Shown piece by piece: positions 51,355 through 60,789 of a stretch of 64,000 nt of DNA (within the stretch, counting starts at the first letter, position 1; the number at the start of each line of letters is the position of its first letter). A program made the position numbers and the translations under genes. Source of the stretch: Mesorhizobium comanense (GTDB taxonomy: Bacteria > Pseudomonadota > Alphaproteobacteria > Rhizobiales > Rhizobiaceae); the NCBI RefSeq assembly GCF_005503535.1, contig NZ_SCNN01000002.1:1-64000 (forward strand), read 5' to 3'. The notes under the pieces are model-generated. The model was not told the origin of the DNA, did not search any database, and saw only the letters and a list, made by a program, of their open reading frames with translations.

Positions 51355-52263
51355 TCACCGCGCCAAGCGGCGCCTGATCCGATCAGCCCTCTTGCCCAGG
51401 GAGGCGAACAGACGCCGGGCGATGCGCGACACCCTGGCGCCCAGACGTCTCTCCGCCCGCATGCGTGCCACTTTTTCGGCCAGCCGCGAAGTCTCGGAGC
51501 GTAGCCGGTCGATTTCGGCGCGGAGTTCGGGCGAATGCACCTTGGCTATGTGAGACCATAGCTTTCGTTGCGAGTGCTCGAGATACGCCGCCCGCTCCAG
51601 AGAATGGGGATGGAGTCTATCCCGGACTGTTGACGCATGCGCGCCAAGTCCTATCACGGCAACGGTGTCCGGAAGAAATACCGTCTCATGCGCGATGCCG
51701 AGATGATCTAGCAAACGCTCCGCGTTGATGATCGCGTCGGCTATCAGGTTGGCGTCGTGGAAGCACACGATGCAGTCTGTTTCCATGAACTTCAAAACGC
51801 CGACAAAATCCGAAAAACAGGCCTGGTTCGTATGCACCCCGTCGATGAACGCGAGCGTGGCTTTTGAGCTCGCAGCCTCCGGAAGGACTGCGGAAACGTC
51901 ACTGTCGAACGTGGTCAACTTCGTCATTGCCGAGGCAGGAAGTTGTTCACCCAACACGGCGATCATGCGGGCGGTTGAATTTTCGGGATAGGGAATGAAC
52001 TCGCCGCGTTCGTCGGGCAGCGCCGTTGGCCGCGGATCGAACGACAAAACGGCCCCGCAGGCCGGGTCGATCAGGTGCGGGAAAAGGCTTCCGCCAAGAT
52101 GCGAGCCGACTTCGAGGTAGACGTAACGGCCGAGCACGGATCGGGCCAGGTTCTGGACCCGCAGGAAGCTCGCGCGGTCGCCAGGCGTGCTATGCGTCTC
52201 GACCCGGAAAACGGCAATGTCGAGCGTCTCGATCATGCCCAGCGCCTGGTCGGCTGTCAGCAT
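51355..52263 (-). CDS. Class I methyltransferase (Methyltransf_24) with C-terminal coiled coil
   Basis: 302 residues. VYLEVGSHLGGSLFPHLIDP is the SAM-binding glycine region, VLSFDPRP the acidic second motif, and LAFIDGVHTNQACFSDF the DGxH segment typical of Methyltransf_24 proteins in glycan loci. Residues about 235-300 are a basic coiled coil (LRAEIDRLRSETSRLAEKVARMRAERRL). The substrate is unknown, and it may be unrelated to the neighbouring cluster. Single gene; the 230 bp after its start, towards efp, hold no gene that I can support. Confidence 0.82.
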   Translation of the reverse strand: MLTADQALGMIETLDIAVFRVETHSTPGDRASFLRVQNLARSVLGRYVYLEVGSHLGGSLFPHLIDPACGAVLSFDPRPTALPDERGEFIPYPENSTARMIAVLGEQLPASAMTKLTTFDSDVSAVLPEAASSKATLAFIDGVHTNQACFSDFVGVLKFMETDCIVCFHDANLIADAIINAERLLDHLGIAHETVFLPDTVAVIGLGAHASTVRDRLHPHSLERAAYLEHSQRKLWSHIAKVHSPELRAEIDRLRSETSRLAEKVARMRAERRLGARVSRIARRLFASLGKRADRIRRRLAR

Positions 52264-52496
52264 CGGGGTGTGTCCCTTGCGCGGAGATCGTTCTGTGTGG
52301 TGCGGGCGGGCGAACCGTCACAGAGAATAGTTGCCGCCTGATCGTCCTCGGCTGGATATCGACAATAGCACATTTCTTGAGGATCGCGGCCAGATCGCTT
52401 GCAGCCTATCCCGCGCAGCCCTCGGAAATGACCGGGATATTCGATCGGCACAAGATGGCGAGCCTGGCGAAGGCCCGCAAACTCCAGACGCTGGCC

Positions 52497-53066
52497 TCAG
52501 TCCTTGGCGCGTTCCACATAGGAGCCATCGGCCGTCATCACCACCACGCGGGTGCCCGGCGCGATATGCGGCGGCACGGCCGTGCGCACGCCATTCGAAA
52601 GCACGGCCGGCTTGTAGGAGGACGACGCCGTCTGGCCTTTGGTCGTCGGCTCGGTTTCGACCACTTCGAAGGTCGCGCGCTGCGGCAGGACCAGGGCGAT
52701 GGCGATGCCGTTGAACTGCGACACCTGCACCGGCATGCCTTCCTGGAGATAGGGAGCCGCGTCACCGACCACGGCTTCCGTCACCGCAACCTGGTCGTAG
52801 GTTTCCGGGTTCATGAAGTGGTAGCCTTCGCCATCGGCGTAGAGGAAAGTATGCTCGCGCTCCTCGACATACGCGCGCTCCACCTGCTCCGTGGTGCGAT
52901 AGCGCTCCGAAACCTTCACCCCGTCGCCGATCCGGCGCATGTCGAGCTGGGTCACGGGCGTGCCCTTGCCTGGGTGGATGTTTTCGGCAAAGAGGATCAC
53001 ATAAAGCTTGCCGTCCTTGTCGACGACATTGCCTTTGCGGAGCGAACTGGCGATGACTTTCACCAC
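52497..53066 (-). CDS. efp: Elongation factor P
   Basis: 189 residues with KOW-like N-terminal, OB and C-terminal domains. The modification loop is [12 protein letters not shown] with Lys34, the residue that EpmA lysinylates. EF-P relieves ribosome stalling at polyproline stretches. It is divergent from epmA, 114 bp apart, so factor and modifying enzyme probably share a regulatory region. Confidence 0.97.
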   Translation of the reverse strand: MVKVIASSLRKGNVVDKDGKLYVILFAENIHPGKGTPVTQLDMRRIGDGVKVSERYRTTEQVERAYVEEREHTFLYADGEGYHFMNPETYDQVAVTEAVVGDAAPYLQEGMPVQVSQFNGIAIALVLPQRATFEVVETEPTTKGQTASSSYKPAVLSNGVRTAVPPHIAPGTRVVVMTADGSYVERAKD

Positions 53067-53180
53067 GGTTTTAAATCCTGCGAGGTTTGAATGGCGTTTG
53101 CCGGCTTGTGCGGCGCTGGATGCGGGCCTACCGCATCTTGGACCGAACCGCCAGCCCCCTGTGCAAGCTGAAACGCGCCG

Positions 53181-54227
53181 ATGACCGCCGCTTCACCCTG
53201 GTGGACGCCTCACGTCCATGCCGACCGCCGCCCGCGTCTGCTGCTGCGCAACGGCTTGACCGCCGCCTTGCGCGACTGGTTCGCCCGCCAGGATTTCATC
53301 GAGGTGGAAACATCGGCCTTGCAGGTCTCGCCCGGCAATGAGGCGCATCTGGCGGCTTTCGCGACCGAGGCGATCGGCCCGGATGGCACGCCATCGCCGC
53401 TTTATCTCCACACCTCACCGGAATTCGCCTGCAAGAAGCTGCTCGCGGCCGGCGAACAGCGTATTTTCAGTCTTGGCCCGGTCTATCGCAATCGCGAGCG
53501 AGGTCCGTTGCACCATCCCGAATTCACCATGCTCGAATGGTACCGGGTGGGCGAGACCTATGAAAGCCTGATGCGCGACTGCGCCGATCTGCTGGCGCTG
53601 GCTGCGACAAGGGCTGGCGCCGCGCGCTTCTCCTTCCGGGGCCGCGATTGCGACCCGTTCGCCGAACCCGAGCGGCTGACGGTGGCAGACGCTTTCACGC
53701 GTCACGCCGGCATCGATCTGCTGGCCACCGTCGCCGGCGATGGCGGCACGGACCGGGACGCGCTTCATGCCGCGTTGGTTCAATCCGGTTTGCGCACGGC
53801 GCCCGACGACAGCTGGGCCGATCTGTTCAGCCGGGTGATGGTCGAGAAAGTCGAACCCAATCTTGGCATCGGGCAGGCCACGATACTGTGTGAGTATCCG
53901 GTCGCCGAGGCAGCCCTGGCGCGGCCGAGTCCGAGGGACCCGCGCGTCGCCGAGCGCTTCGAGCTCTATTGTTGCGGCGTCGAACTCGCCAACGGCTTTG
54001 GCGAACTGACGGATCCGGCCGAACAGCGTCGGCGCTTCATCATCGAAATGGACGAAAAAGAGCGCATTTATGGCGAGCGCTATCCGTTGGACGAGGATTT
54101 CCTCGCCGCGCTGGCCGTCATGCCACAGGCCAGCGGCATCGCGCTCGGCTTCGACCGATTGGTGATGCTGGCAACCAGCGCGCAGAAGATCGAGGACATC
54201 ATCTGGACGCCGGTCGCAGCGCCCTGA
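53181..54227 (+). CDS. epmA: EF-P--(R)-beta-lysine ligase (GenX/PoxA)
   Basis: 348 residues: the class II lysyl-tRNA synthetase core without an anticodon-binding domain. Motif 2 is [22 protein letters not shown] and motif 3 is [12 protein letters not shown]. EpmA attaches beta-lysine to Lys34 of EF-P. The beta-lysine source, EpmB (a lysine 2,3-aminomutase), is not encoded next to it. It is divergent from efp. Confidence 0.95.
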   Translation: MTAASPWWTPHVHADRRPRLLLRNGLTAALRDWFARQDFIEVETSALQVSPGNEAHLAAFATEAIGPDGTPSPLYLHTSPEFACKKLLAAGEQRIFSLGPVYRNRERGPLHHPEFTMLEWYRVGETYESLMRDCADLLALAATRAGAARFSFRGRDCDPFAEPERLTVADAFTRHAGIDLLATVAGDGGTDRDALHAALVQSGLRTAPDDSWADLFSRVMVEKVEPNLGIGQATILCEYPVAEAALARPSPRDPRVAERFELYCCGVELANGFGELTDPAEQRRRFIIEMDEKERIYGERYPLDEDFLAALAVMPQASGIALGFDRLVMLATSAQKIEDIIWTPVAAP

Positions 54228-54251
54228 ACACCTTTTCTCAGAGCGTTCGCG

Positions 54252-54668
54252 TCAGTGCGCGAATACCTGCTCGAGTGACCGAAAGCCCTTGAATTCCAGG
54301 GCGTTGCCGGAGGGATCTCGGATGAACAGCGTTGCCTGTTCGCCAGGCTCGCCCTTGAAGCGGACCATCGGCCGCTCCAGCCAGTCTATGTCGTCGCGCG
54401 CTTCCAGCCGCGTCGCCAGGCGCTGCCAGTCCTCCATCAACAGCACGGCGCCGAAATGCGGGATCGGCACCAGAATGCCGTCGACCTTGCCGTCGGCGGC
54501 GGCTTGAGCGGCCTGCGGCCTCAAATGCGCCGACATCTGATGGCCGAACAGGTCGAAATCGACCCAGGTCGCGGAAGAGCGGCCGATCGCGCAGCCCAGC
54601 ACGTCGCCATAGAAAGCTCGGGTTTCATCGAGATCACGAACTGGAAAGGCGAGATGGAAAGGCGTCAT
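54252..54668 (-). CDS. Glyoxalase/VOC family protein
   Basis: 138 residues from ATG 54668. The family opens FHLAFPVRDLDETRAFYGDVLGC, with the first His as likely metal ligand, and ends with LFIRDPSGNALEFKGF, containing the Glu ligand. A dioxygenase or glyoxalase fold; the substrate is unknown. It is convergent with epmA (24 bp apart) and divergent from pmbA. Confidence 0.9.
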   Translation of the reverse strand: MTPFHLAFPVRDLDETRAFYGDVLGCAIGRSSATWVDFDLFGHQMSAHLRPQAAQAAADGKVDGILVPIPHFGAVLLMEDWQRLATRLEARDDIDWLERPMVRFKGEPGEQATLFIRDPSGNALEFKGFRSLEQVFAH

Positions 54669-54831
54669 CGAAAGGCTCCGTACAGGCTGCGGACTGTTTT
54701 GCGTCGTCCGTTTCGCGGTGGCAACGCCAAATCGATGCATTGTGATTGAAGCCTGTGCCATTGCACAAGCCGGACTGGGACAATAGATGGGTGGGCGGCC
54801 ACGGATTGGCCGCGACAGCAGGATCACACGC

Positions 54832-56175
54832 ATGACCGATACAGCAGACGCAGCAAAACTGACCGATCGCGTCGCCGCGCTTGTCGAGGCTGCGGGAAAG
54901 GCCGGTGCCGATGCCGCGGACGCCGTGGCCGTGCGCGGCCGCTCCACCGGCGTGTCGGTGCGGCTTGGCAAGGTCGAGGGCACTGAATCGTCTGAAAGCG
55001 AGGACGTCTCGTTGCGCGTTTTCGTCGGCCAGAGAGTGGCGAGCGTCTCGGCAACCGCCGCCTCGGACCCGGCAACGTTGGCCGAGCGGGCCGTGGCGAT
55101 GGCCAAGGTGTCGCCGCAGGATCCCTATCAAGGCCTTGCCGATCCGGCCTTGCTTGCCAGGCAAACGCGCGATCTCGGCCTGTTCGATGCCACGCAGGTC
55201 TCCGCCGACCAGTTGAAGGAAGCGGCGCTGGCGGCGGAAGCTGCAGCCCTAGCCGTCAAGGGTGTCACCAATTCGGCCGGCAGCAGCGCGGGTGCGGGGA
55301 TGGGTGGCCTTGTCCTTGCCACATCGCACGGTTTTGTCGGGCATTATATCGTCTCCCGCTTTTCGCGTTCCGCCAGCGTCATCGCCGGCGAGGGCACGGG
55401 CATGGAGCGCGACTACGAATTCTCCTCGCGCCTTCACTTCGCCGATCTCGACGCGCCCGAAGACATAGGCCGCAAGGCCGGCGAGCGCGCCGTGCGCCGC
55501 CTCGGTGCCCGCAAGGCGGCAACCGGACCAGTCGATGTGGTGTTCGATCCGCGCGTCGCGCGCGGCATCGCCGGACACCTTGCCGGCGCCATCAACGGCG
55601 CGTCCGTCGCACGTAAGACCTCGTTCCTGCGCGACTTCATGGGCAAGCAGGTCGCGGCCTCCACGATCACGGTCACCGACGAGCCTCTCAGGATGCGCGG
55701 CCAGGCCTCGCGTCCGTTCGATGGAGAGGGCATCGAGGGCGAGAAACTGCTGATGGTCGAAAAGGGCGTTCTCAACCACTGGTTCCTGTCGACGTCCGCG
55801 GCGCGCGAACTCGGCCTTGTCACCAACGGACGCGGAGCGCGCAGCGGCTCGTCCGTATCGCCGTCTTCCACCAACCTTGCCATCGAGCCGGGCGAACGGT
55901 CGCCGGAGGACTTCATCAAGTCGCTCAAGACGGGGTTTTATGTCACGGAAGTGTTTGGCCAGGGCGTCGACATGGTGACCGGCGAATACAGCCGTGGCGC
56001 CTCCGGCTTCTGGATCGAGAACGGCGAGCTTGCCTATCCGGTCGCCGAAGTCACCATCGCCTCCAACCTGAAGACGATGTTCCTCAACATGGTGCCGGCC
56101 AACGACCTCGACCGCAATTTCGGCACTGCCGCTCCTACGCTGCTGATCGAAGGCATGACCCTTGCCGGAGCATGA
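54832..56175 (+). CDS. pmbA: TldE/PmbA metallopeptidase-complex subunit
   Basis: 447 residues from ATG 54832. It has no HExxxH, as expected for PmbA/TldE, which forms a heterodimer with the zinc subunit TldD (not in this window). Conserved pieces include GTESSESEDVSLRVFVGQRVAS, VDVVFDPRVARGI, VLNHWFLSTSAARELGL and TGEYSRGASGFWIENGELAYPV near the end. TldD/E degrade unfolded peptides and mature microcins or antitoxins. The next gene starts 14 bp before its stop. Confidence 0.95.
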   Translation: MTDTADAAKLTDRVAALVEAAGKAGADAADAVAVRGRSTGVSVRLGKVEGTESSESEDVSLRVFVGQRVASVSATAASDPATLAERAVAMAKVSPQDPYQGLADPALLARQTRDLGLFDATQVSADQLKEAALAAEAAALAVKGVTNSAGSSAGAGMGGLVLATSHGFVGHYIVSRFSRSASVIAGEGTGMERDYEFSSRLHFADLDAPEDIGRKAGERAVRRLGARKAATGPVDVVFDPRVARGIAGHLAGAINGASVARKTSFLRDFMGKQVAASTITVTDEPLRMRGQASRPFDGEGIEGEKLLMVEKGVLNHWFLSTSAARELGLVTNGRGARSGSSVSPSSTNLAIEPGERSPEDFIKSLKTGFYVTEVFGQGVDMVTGEYSRGASGFWIENGELAYPVAEVTIASNLKTMFLNMVPANDLDRNFGTAAPTLLIEGMTLAGA

Positions 56176-56971
56176 CCTGACCACGGACTCTTCCGGCGCT
56201 GTTGGGGATCTGGCGCTGCTGCGCGATGCTGCCCGCGAGGCCGGCCTCATCGCCATGCGCTACTTCGGTAACGCTCCGCAGGTCTGGATGAAGGGCGGCA
56301 CGTCGCCGGTCAGCGAAGCCGATCACGCCGCGGACGCCTATCTGCGCCGCACATTGCTGGCGGCGCGGCCTGACTATGGCTGGCTGTCGGAAGAAACCGT
56401 CGACGATGCGGCGCGGCTTTCGGCGCGCCGCACCTTCGTCGTCGACCCGATCGACGGGACGCGCGGCTTCCTGGAGGGGCAGCGCACCTGGTGCGTCAGT
56501 GTCGCCGTGGTTGAAGACGGTCGCACGCTGGCCGGGGTGCTCGAGTGCCCGGCGCTGGACGAGACCTATTGGGCGTTGCCCGGCCAGGGTGCTTTTTGCA
56601 ACGGCAAGCAGATCGCCATACGGCAACTCGGAGAAAAGGCCGAGATTTCCGGGCTGAAGCAGTTGATCGACCTGGTGCCGGCCGAGTGGCAGAAGCGGCT
56701 CAAACGGGCTCCCTACAGTCCTTCGCTCGCCTATCGGCTGGCAATGATCGCCAACGGCACGCTCGACGCCACTTTCGTCAAGCCGAACGCGCATGACTGG
56801 GATATCGCCGCCGCGGATCTCATCCTGCGCGAGGCGGGCGGCCTGCTGCTCGACCCGCAAGGCAACGCGCCGCTCTATGCCGGCGCGGTGACACGCCATG
56901 GTGCGCTTGCCGCCGGCAGCGGTGATTTGCTGGCTGTCTTGGTCGATGTCATCGCCGGGCTGGACGGGTGA
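56162..56971 (+). CDS. Inositol-monophosphatase family / 3'(2'),5'-bisphosphate nucleotidase (CysQ-like)
   Basis: 269 residues from TTG 56162, inside the 3' end of pmbA. Metal-binding motifs: LSEETVDD (Glu pair), VDPIDGTRGFLEG (DPIDGT) and HDWDIAAADLILREAGG (WDxAA). These define the lithium-sensitive Mg-dependent phosphatase superfamily. CysQ-type enzymes remove phosphate from PAP; inositol phosphate is also possible. The pmbA-cysQ overlap suggests one operon running towards waaA. Confidence 0.9.
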   Translation: MPEHDLTTDSSGAVGDLALLRDAAREAGLIAMRYFGNAPQVWMKGGTSPVSEADHAADAYLRRTLLAARPDYGWLSEETVDDAARLSARRTFVVDPIDGTRGFLEGQRTWCVSVAVVEDGRTLAGVLECPALDETYWALPGQGAFCNGKQIAIRQLGEKAEISGLKQLIDLVPAEWQKRLKRAPYSPSLAYRLAMIANGTLDATFVKPNAHDWDIAAADLILREAGGLLLDPQGNAPLYAGAVTRHGALAAGSGDLLAVLVDVIAGLDG

Positions 56972-57047
56972 AAGCGCATTCGCAGGTTCCAAAGTCGGCG
57001 GCTTTGGTCTAGACCTGTCACAAATTCAGACTATGTGAAGGACCGAA

Positions 57048-57293
57048 ATGGCCGCGGAAGACGGAAAGAAACAGCTGTTGCATCTGGTGTTCGGGGGCGA
57101 ACTGAAGAAGCTTGGCGGCACCGAGTTCCGGGACCTCGACGCGCTCGACATCGTCGGCGTCTATCCGGACTATCAAACCGCGCACACGGCGTGGAAAGCC
57201 AAGGCGCAAGCCAGCGTGGACAATGCCCATATGCGTTATTTCGTCGTTCATCTGCATCGTTTGCTGGATCCCGACAGCAAGGCAGCCGGTTGA
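57048..57293 (+). CDS. DUF4170 small protein
   Basis: 81 residues. The sequence KKQLLHLVFGGELKKLGGTEFRDLDALDIVGVYPDYQTAHTAWKAKAQASVDNAHMRYFVVHLHRLLDP matches the small alphaproteobacterial DUF4170 family, which typically sits in this position before the DUF374-waaA-lpxK genes. No catalytic motif is visible. Its stop overlaps a TTG in frame with the next gene (TTGA), implying coupled translation. The function is unknown, possibly linked to lipid A. Confidence 0.9.
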   Translation: MAAEDGKKQLLHLVFGGELKKLGGTEFRDLDALDIVGVYPDYQTAHTAWKAKAQASVDNAHMRYFVVHLHRLLDPDSKAAG

Positions 57294-57298
57294 CGTCG

Positions 57299-58090
57299 AT
57301 GGAGCATGATCTGGCGAAAGGGCCAGCCGGCGAGGCCGTGTCCCCGGGCAGGGGCCGGAGCCGTACGACCAAGGCCTTCTGGCGCAGGATTCGCGAGCCG
57401 CTCGCGCAGTCCCGATTCGTCAAGAGCGCCATTGCAAGCCTGCTCGCCCAGTTCGTGCGGCTGGTTCGGTGGACCAGCCCCCTTGTCGAGGGATCGGCGC
57501 GCTTTTCGGGCGGCGCCTACGCCGAGTTCGAACCCGGCATCATCGCGCTGTGGCATGGCCAGCATCTTTTGACGCCCGCCTATTATCCCAAGCGCAAGCC
57601 GCTGGTCGCCATGGTTTCCCGCAGCGCCGATGCCGAGCTCAACGCGCTGATGCTGGAGAAGTTCGGCATCGAGGCGGTCCGTGGTTCGGGCGGGCGTGAC
57701 AATGCAAGGCATCTCGACAAGGGGGGGGCCAAGGCCCTCATCGCCCTCAAAAAGTCGCTCACGTCAGGCAAGAATGTCGCCATGATCGCGGACATTCCCC
57801 ACGGCACGCCGCGCGACGCTGGACTTGGTATCGTGCTTTTGGCGCGTCTCTCGGGACGACCGCTCCTGCCTGTCGCCATCGCCACCAGCCGCCGCAAGGT
57901 TCTGGAAAAGAGCTGGGACAAGACCACAATCAACCTGCCGTTCGGTCGCTCCGCCGTGACCATCGGTGCGCCGATCTATGTGGCCTCGGATGCCGATGAC
58001 GCCGAAATGGAGCGCAAGCGCCAGGAGGTGACGAGCGCCCTCAATGCCGCGACGGCCGAAGCCTACCGTCTCGTGGACGGTCCGCGATGA
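57299..58090 (+). CDS. DUF374 lysophospholipid-acyltransferase-like protein
   Basis: 263 residues from ATG 57299; TTG 57290, overlapping the DUF4170 stop, is an alternative. After a basic start and a helix (KSAIASLLAQFVRLVRW), it has GIIALWHGQHLLTPAYYP, where the H-x4-D-like HGQHLL motif of DUF374 lies. RSADAELNALMLEKFGIEAVRGSG and PHGTPRDAGLGIVLLARLSGRPLLPVAI also match the family. DUF374 is related to lipid A and phospholipid acyltransferases. It overlaps waaA by ATGA, so a role in lipid A or core acylation is a fair inference. Confidence 0.9.
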   Translation: MEHDLAKGPAGEAVSPGRGRSRTTKAFWRRIREPLAQSRFVKSAIASLLAQFVRLVRWTSPLVEGSARFSGGAYAEFEPGIIALWHGQHLLTPAYYPKRKPLVAMVSRSADAELNALMLEKFGIEAVRGSGGRDNARHLDKGGAKALIALKKSLTSGKNVAMIADIPHGTPRDAGLGIVLLARLSGRPLLPVAIATSRRKVLEKSWDKTTINLPFGRSAVTIGAPIYVASDADDAEMERKRQEVTSALNAATAEAYRLVDGPR

Positions 58091-59403
58091 GCGGTCGCTG
58101 GGCGCGTACCGTTCTGTCGGCATACCGTTTCGCCGGCGCCGCCGCCTATCCGCTGGTCGGGCCTTATGTTGCCTGGCGCACCTCGCGCGGCAAGGAGGAC
58201 CGCAACCGCCGTCGCGAGCGCTACGGTGTTGCCGGGCGCCCGCGCCCCGAAGGCCCTGTCATCTGGATCCATGCTGCTAGCGTGGGCGAGACCATCGCCG
58301 TCGTGCCCCTGGTCGAAAGCATTCTCGACTATGGCGTCAACATCGTGCTGACGACCGGCACGGTGACGTCGGCCCAGGTCGCCGACGAGCGCCTCGGCGA
58401 CCGCATCATCCACCAATATGTGCCGCTCGATCTGAAACCGGCGGTCAGCCGTTTCCTCGACCACTGGCGGCCGGACCTTGCCATCATCGCCGAATCCGAA
58501 ATCTGGCCGATGACCATCCTCGAACTTGGCGCGCGCCATGTGCCGCAGGTGCTGGTCAATGGCAGGCTATCCGACCGCTCGTTCTCCTCTTGGAAGAAGC
58601 GGGCCAACATCGCCGAGGCACTGTTCGAGAACCTTGCCCATGTCGTCGCCCAGTCCGATGTCGATGGCGAGCGTTTTCGCGCCCTCGGCGCCCGGCCGGT
58701 CACGGTTTCGGGCAATCTCAAGGTCGATACCAATCCGCCGCCGGTCGATGAGCGGGCGCTGGCCACCTTGCAGCGGCAGATCGGCGGACGCCCGACCTGG
58801 GCCGCGATCTCAACCCATGATGGCGAGGAAGTGGTCGCCGCCGAGGTTCACGCGACGTTGCACAAGCGTCATCACGGCCTGCTGACGATTGTCGTCCCGC
58901 GCCATCCCGATCGCGCCGAGGCATTGGCCGCGCAGATTTCCGGCATGGGGCTGAAGGTCGCGCGGCGCAGCAAGGGTGATCGTATCGGACCCGACACCGA
59001 AATCCTGCTCGGCGATACGATCGGCGAGATGGGACTTTATCTCAGACTGACCGAAATCGCCTTCGTCGGCCGTTCGCTGACTTCCGAAGGCGGCCAGAAT
59101 CCGCTGGAGCCCGCGATGCTGGACACCGCGGTTCTTGCCGGCCGCAACGTGCAGAATTTCCGCGAAGCCTATCAACGTCTGCTCGACAGCGGCGGCGCCA
59201 AGCTCGTGCGCGACCGTGACATGCTGGCCGGGGCCGTGAACTTCCTGCTGACCAACGAAGTCGCCCGCCACGAGATGATGGCGGCCGGGGCGGCGACCGT
59301 CGACGAGATGCGTGGTGCGCTGGCGCGCACGCTCAAATCGCTTGAACCCTACATCCAGCCGCTGGTTGTCAAGGCGCGCCTGAAGGGCGCGAACGGGCGT
59401 TAG
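58087..59403 (+). CDS. waaA: 3-deoxy-D-manno-octulosonic acid transferase
   Basis: 438 residues. The GT30 glycosyltransferase begins with a membrane-associated helix. VIWIHAASVGETIAVVPLVE carries the catalytic Glu, FLDHWRPDLAIIAESEIWPMTI is the WRP...ESEIWP signature, and GGQNPLEPAMLD the CMP-Kdo site. It adds Kdo to lipid IVA at the inner membrane. ATGA overlap with the DUF374 gene and 1 bp to lpxK. Confidence 0.96.
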   Translation: MSGRWARTVLSAYRFAGAAAYPLVGPYVAWRTSRGKEDRNRRRERYGVAGRPRPEGPVIWIHAASVGETIAVVPLVESILDYGVNIVLTTGTVTSAQVADERLGDRIIHQYVPLDLKPAVSRFLDHWRPDLAIIAESEIWPMTILELGARHVPQVLVNGRLSDRSFSSWKKRANIAEALFENLAHVVAQSDVDGERFRALGARPVTVSGNLKVDTNPPPVDERALATLQRQIGGRPTWAAISTHDGEEVVAAEVHATLHKRHHGLLTIVVPRHPDRAEALAAQISGMGLKVARRSKGDRIGPDTEILLGDTIGEMGLYLRLTEIAFVGRSLTSEGGQNPLEPAMLDTAVLAGRNVQNFREAYQRLLDSGGAKLVRDRDMLAGAVNFLLTNEVARHEMMAAGAATVDEMRGALARTLKSLEPYIQPLVVKARLKGANGR

Positions 59404-59404
59404 C

Positions 59405-60430
59405 ATGGCCTCCGAAGCGCCGCCATTCTGGTGGGAGAAGCCGGACTGGCGCGTGCTCGCCCTGTCACCTCTGTCGGCGGTTTATGCGCTTGCCGCCGGT
59501 CGCGGCATGCGAAGGGCGCGGCGCGAGAAGATCGAAGCGCCGGTTCTGTGCATCGGCAATTTCACCGTCGGCGGCACCGGCAAGACGCCCGTGGCCATCG
59601 CACTCGCCGAACAGGCCAAGCGCATGCATCTCAAACCCGGTTTCCTGTCGCGCGGCCATGGCGGCTCGTTTGCCGAGCCGCATGTCGTCGATGGCGGCCA
59701 TGACAGCGCCAGGCATGTCGGCGACGAGCCGTTGCTGCTGGCTGAACACGCGCCGGTCGCGGTGACGCCCAATCGGGCCGCCGGCGCGCGGCTGCTCCTG
59801 GAAAAACACGGGTGTGATTTTCTGATCATGGATGACGGGTTCCAGAGCGCCCGCATCCATATCGACTACGCGCTGGTCGTCGTCGATGCCCGCTACGGGC
59901 TCGGCAATGGCCGCGTCATCCCGGGCGGGCCGCTTCGTGCCAAGATCGTCGACCAGCTGGTCTTCACCAGCGGGCTCTTGAAGATGGGCGAGGGCACAGC
60001 CGCCGATGCGGTGGTGCGCCAGGCGGCGCGCGCGGGTCGTCCGATCTTCGAGGCTCACACGGAGCCGACCGCTGGTGAGCACCTTGCCGGCAAGCGTTGT
60101 CTGGCCTTTGCCGGCATCGGCCATCCCGAAAAGTTCTTTGATACCGTGCGTTCGTCCGGCGGCGAACTGGTGCTGTCAAAGCCCTTTCCGGATCATCACT
60201 TCTATGCCCAGGACGAGCTCGCCGAACTGGCGGCGACGGCGCGCGCTGAAGGGCTGGGCCTCATCACCACCGCCAAGGACGCCGCCCGACTGCGTCACGG
60301 CGCCCCGCAGGACTTCCTCGACAGCCTTGAAATCCTGGAGATACGGACCGTCTTTGAACTCGACCATGTTCCGGGGCGTATCATCGAGGAAACGCTCGAT
60401 GCATGGCGGCAGCGCAGGCTTAAAGGGTGA
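59405..60430 (+). CDS. lpxK: Tetraacyldisaccharide 4'-kinase
   Basis: 341 residues. The Walker-A motif is GNFTVGGTGKTPVAIALAEQ near residue 57, and the family piece MDDGFQSARIHIDYALVVVDARYGLGNGRVIPGGPLR follows. LpxK phosphorylates lipid A precursor at the 4' position on the inner membrane. It starts 1 bp after waaA and ends 3 bp from the convergent DUF2093 gene. Confidence 0.97.
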   Translation: MASEAPPFWWEKPDWRVLALSPLSAVYALAAGRGMRRARREKIEAPVLCIGNFTVGGTGKTPVAIALAEQAKRMHLKPGFLSRGHGGSFAEPHVVDGGHDSARHVGDEPLLLAEHAPVAVTPNRAAGARLLLEKHGCDFLIMDDGFQSARIHIDYALVVVDARYGLGNGRVIPGGPLRAKIVDQLVFTSGLLKMGEGTAADAVVRQAARAGRPIFEAHTEPTAGEHLAGKRCLAFAGIGHPEKFFDTVRSSGGELVLSKPFPDHHFYAQDELAELAATARAEGLGLITTAKDAARLRHGAPQDFLDSLEILEIRTVFELDHVPGRIIEETLDAWRQRRLKG

Positions 60431-60433
60431 AAT

Positions 60434-60667
60434 CTAGCCGCGTTTGCGCAGCTCCGGATGCACCTCGATTTCGCGGCGCAACGAGGCGGTGGCGTTTACG
60501 TAAGGCTCCTGCCTTGCGACGCTCCAATACTTCAGCTCGTCCAACGGGATGTTTTCCCCGGTCACCGCGCAGCGAACGAACGAGCCCGGGCTGGTGACCT
60601 GGAAATCGCCATCGAGGTAGCGGATGCGGGCTTCCTTGCCGCCGGGGCCTTCGAAACGGTTCATCAT
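60434..60667 (-). CDS. DUF2093 small protein
   Basis: 77 residues. RIRYLDGDFQVTSPGSFVRCAVTGENIPLDELKYWSVARQEPYVNATASLRRE matches DUF2093, a short conserved alphaproteobacterial protein commonly found just after lpxK. The single Cys and lack of motifs say little. The function is unknown; it is probably cytoplasmic. Confidence 0.9.
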   Translation of the reverse strand: MMNRFEGPGGKEARIRYLDGDFQVTSPGSFVRCAVTGENIPLDELKYWSVARQEPYVNATASLRREIEVHPELRKRG

Positions 60668-60789
60668 GCTGAGGTGCCGAGGTTCATCCGGATTTCATCG
60701 CCACAAATCGCGGCCCAGGTCAAGCGCGCGACAAGCTTGGGACAATGCTGGCGCGTTAACACAATCTTAAAAGCTTCTGTTTTGGGGGC

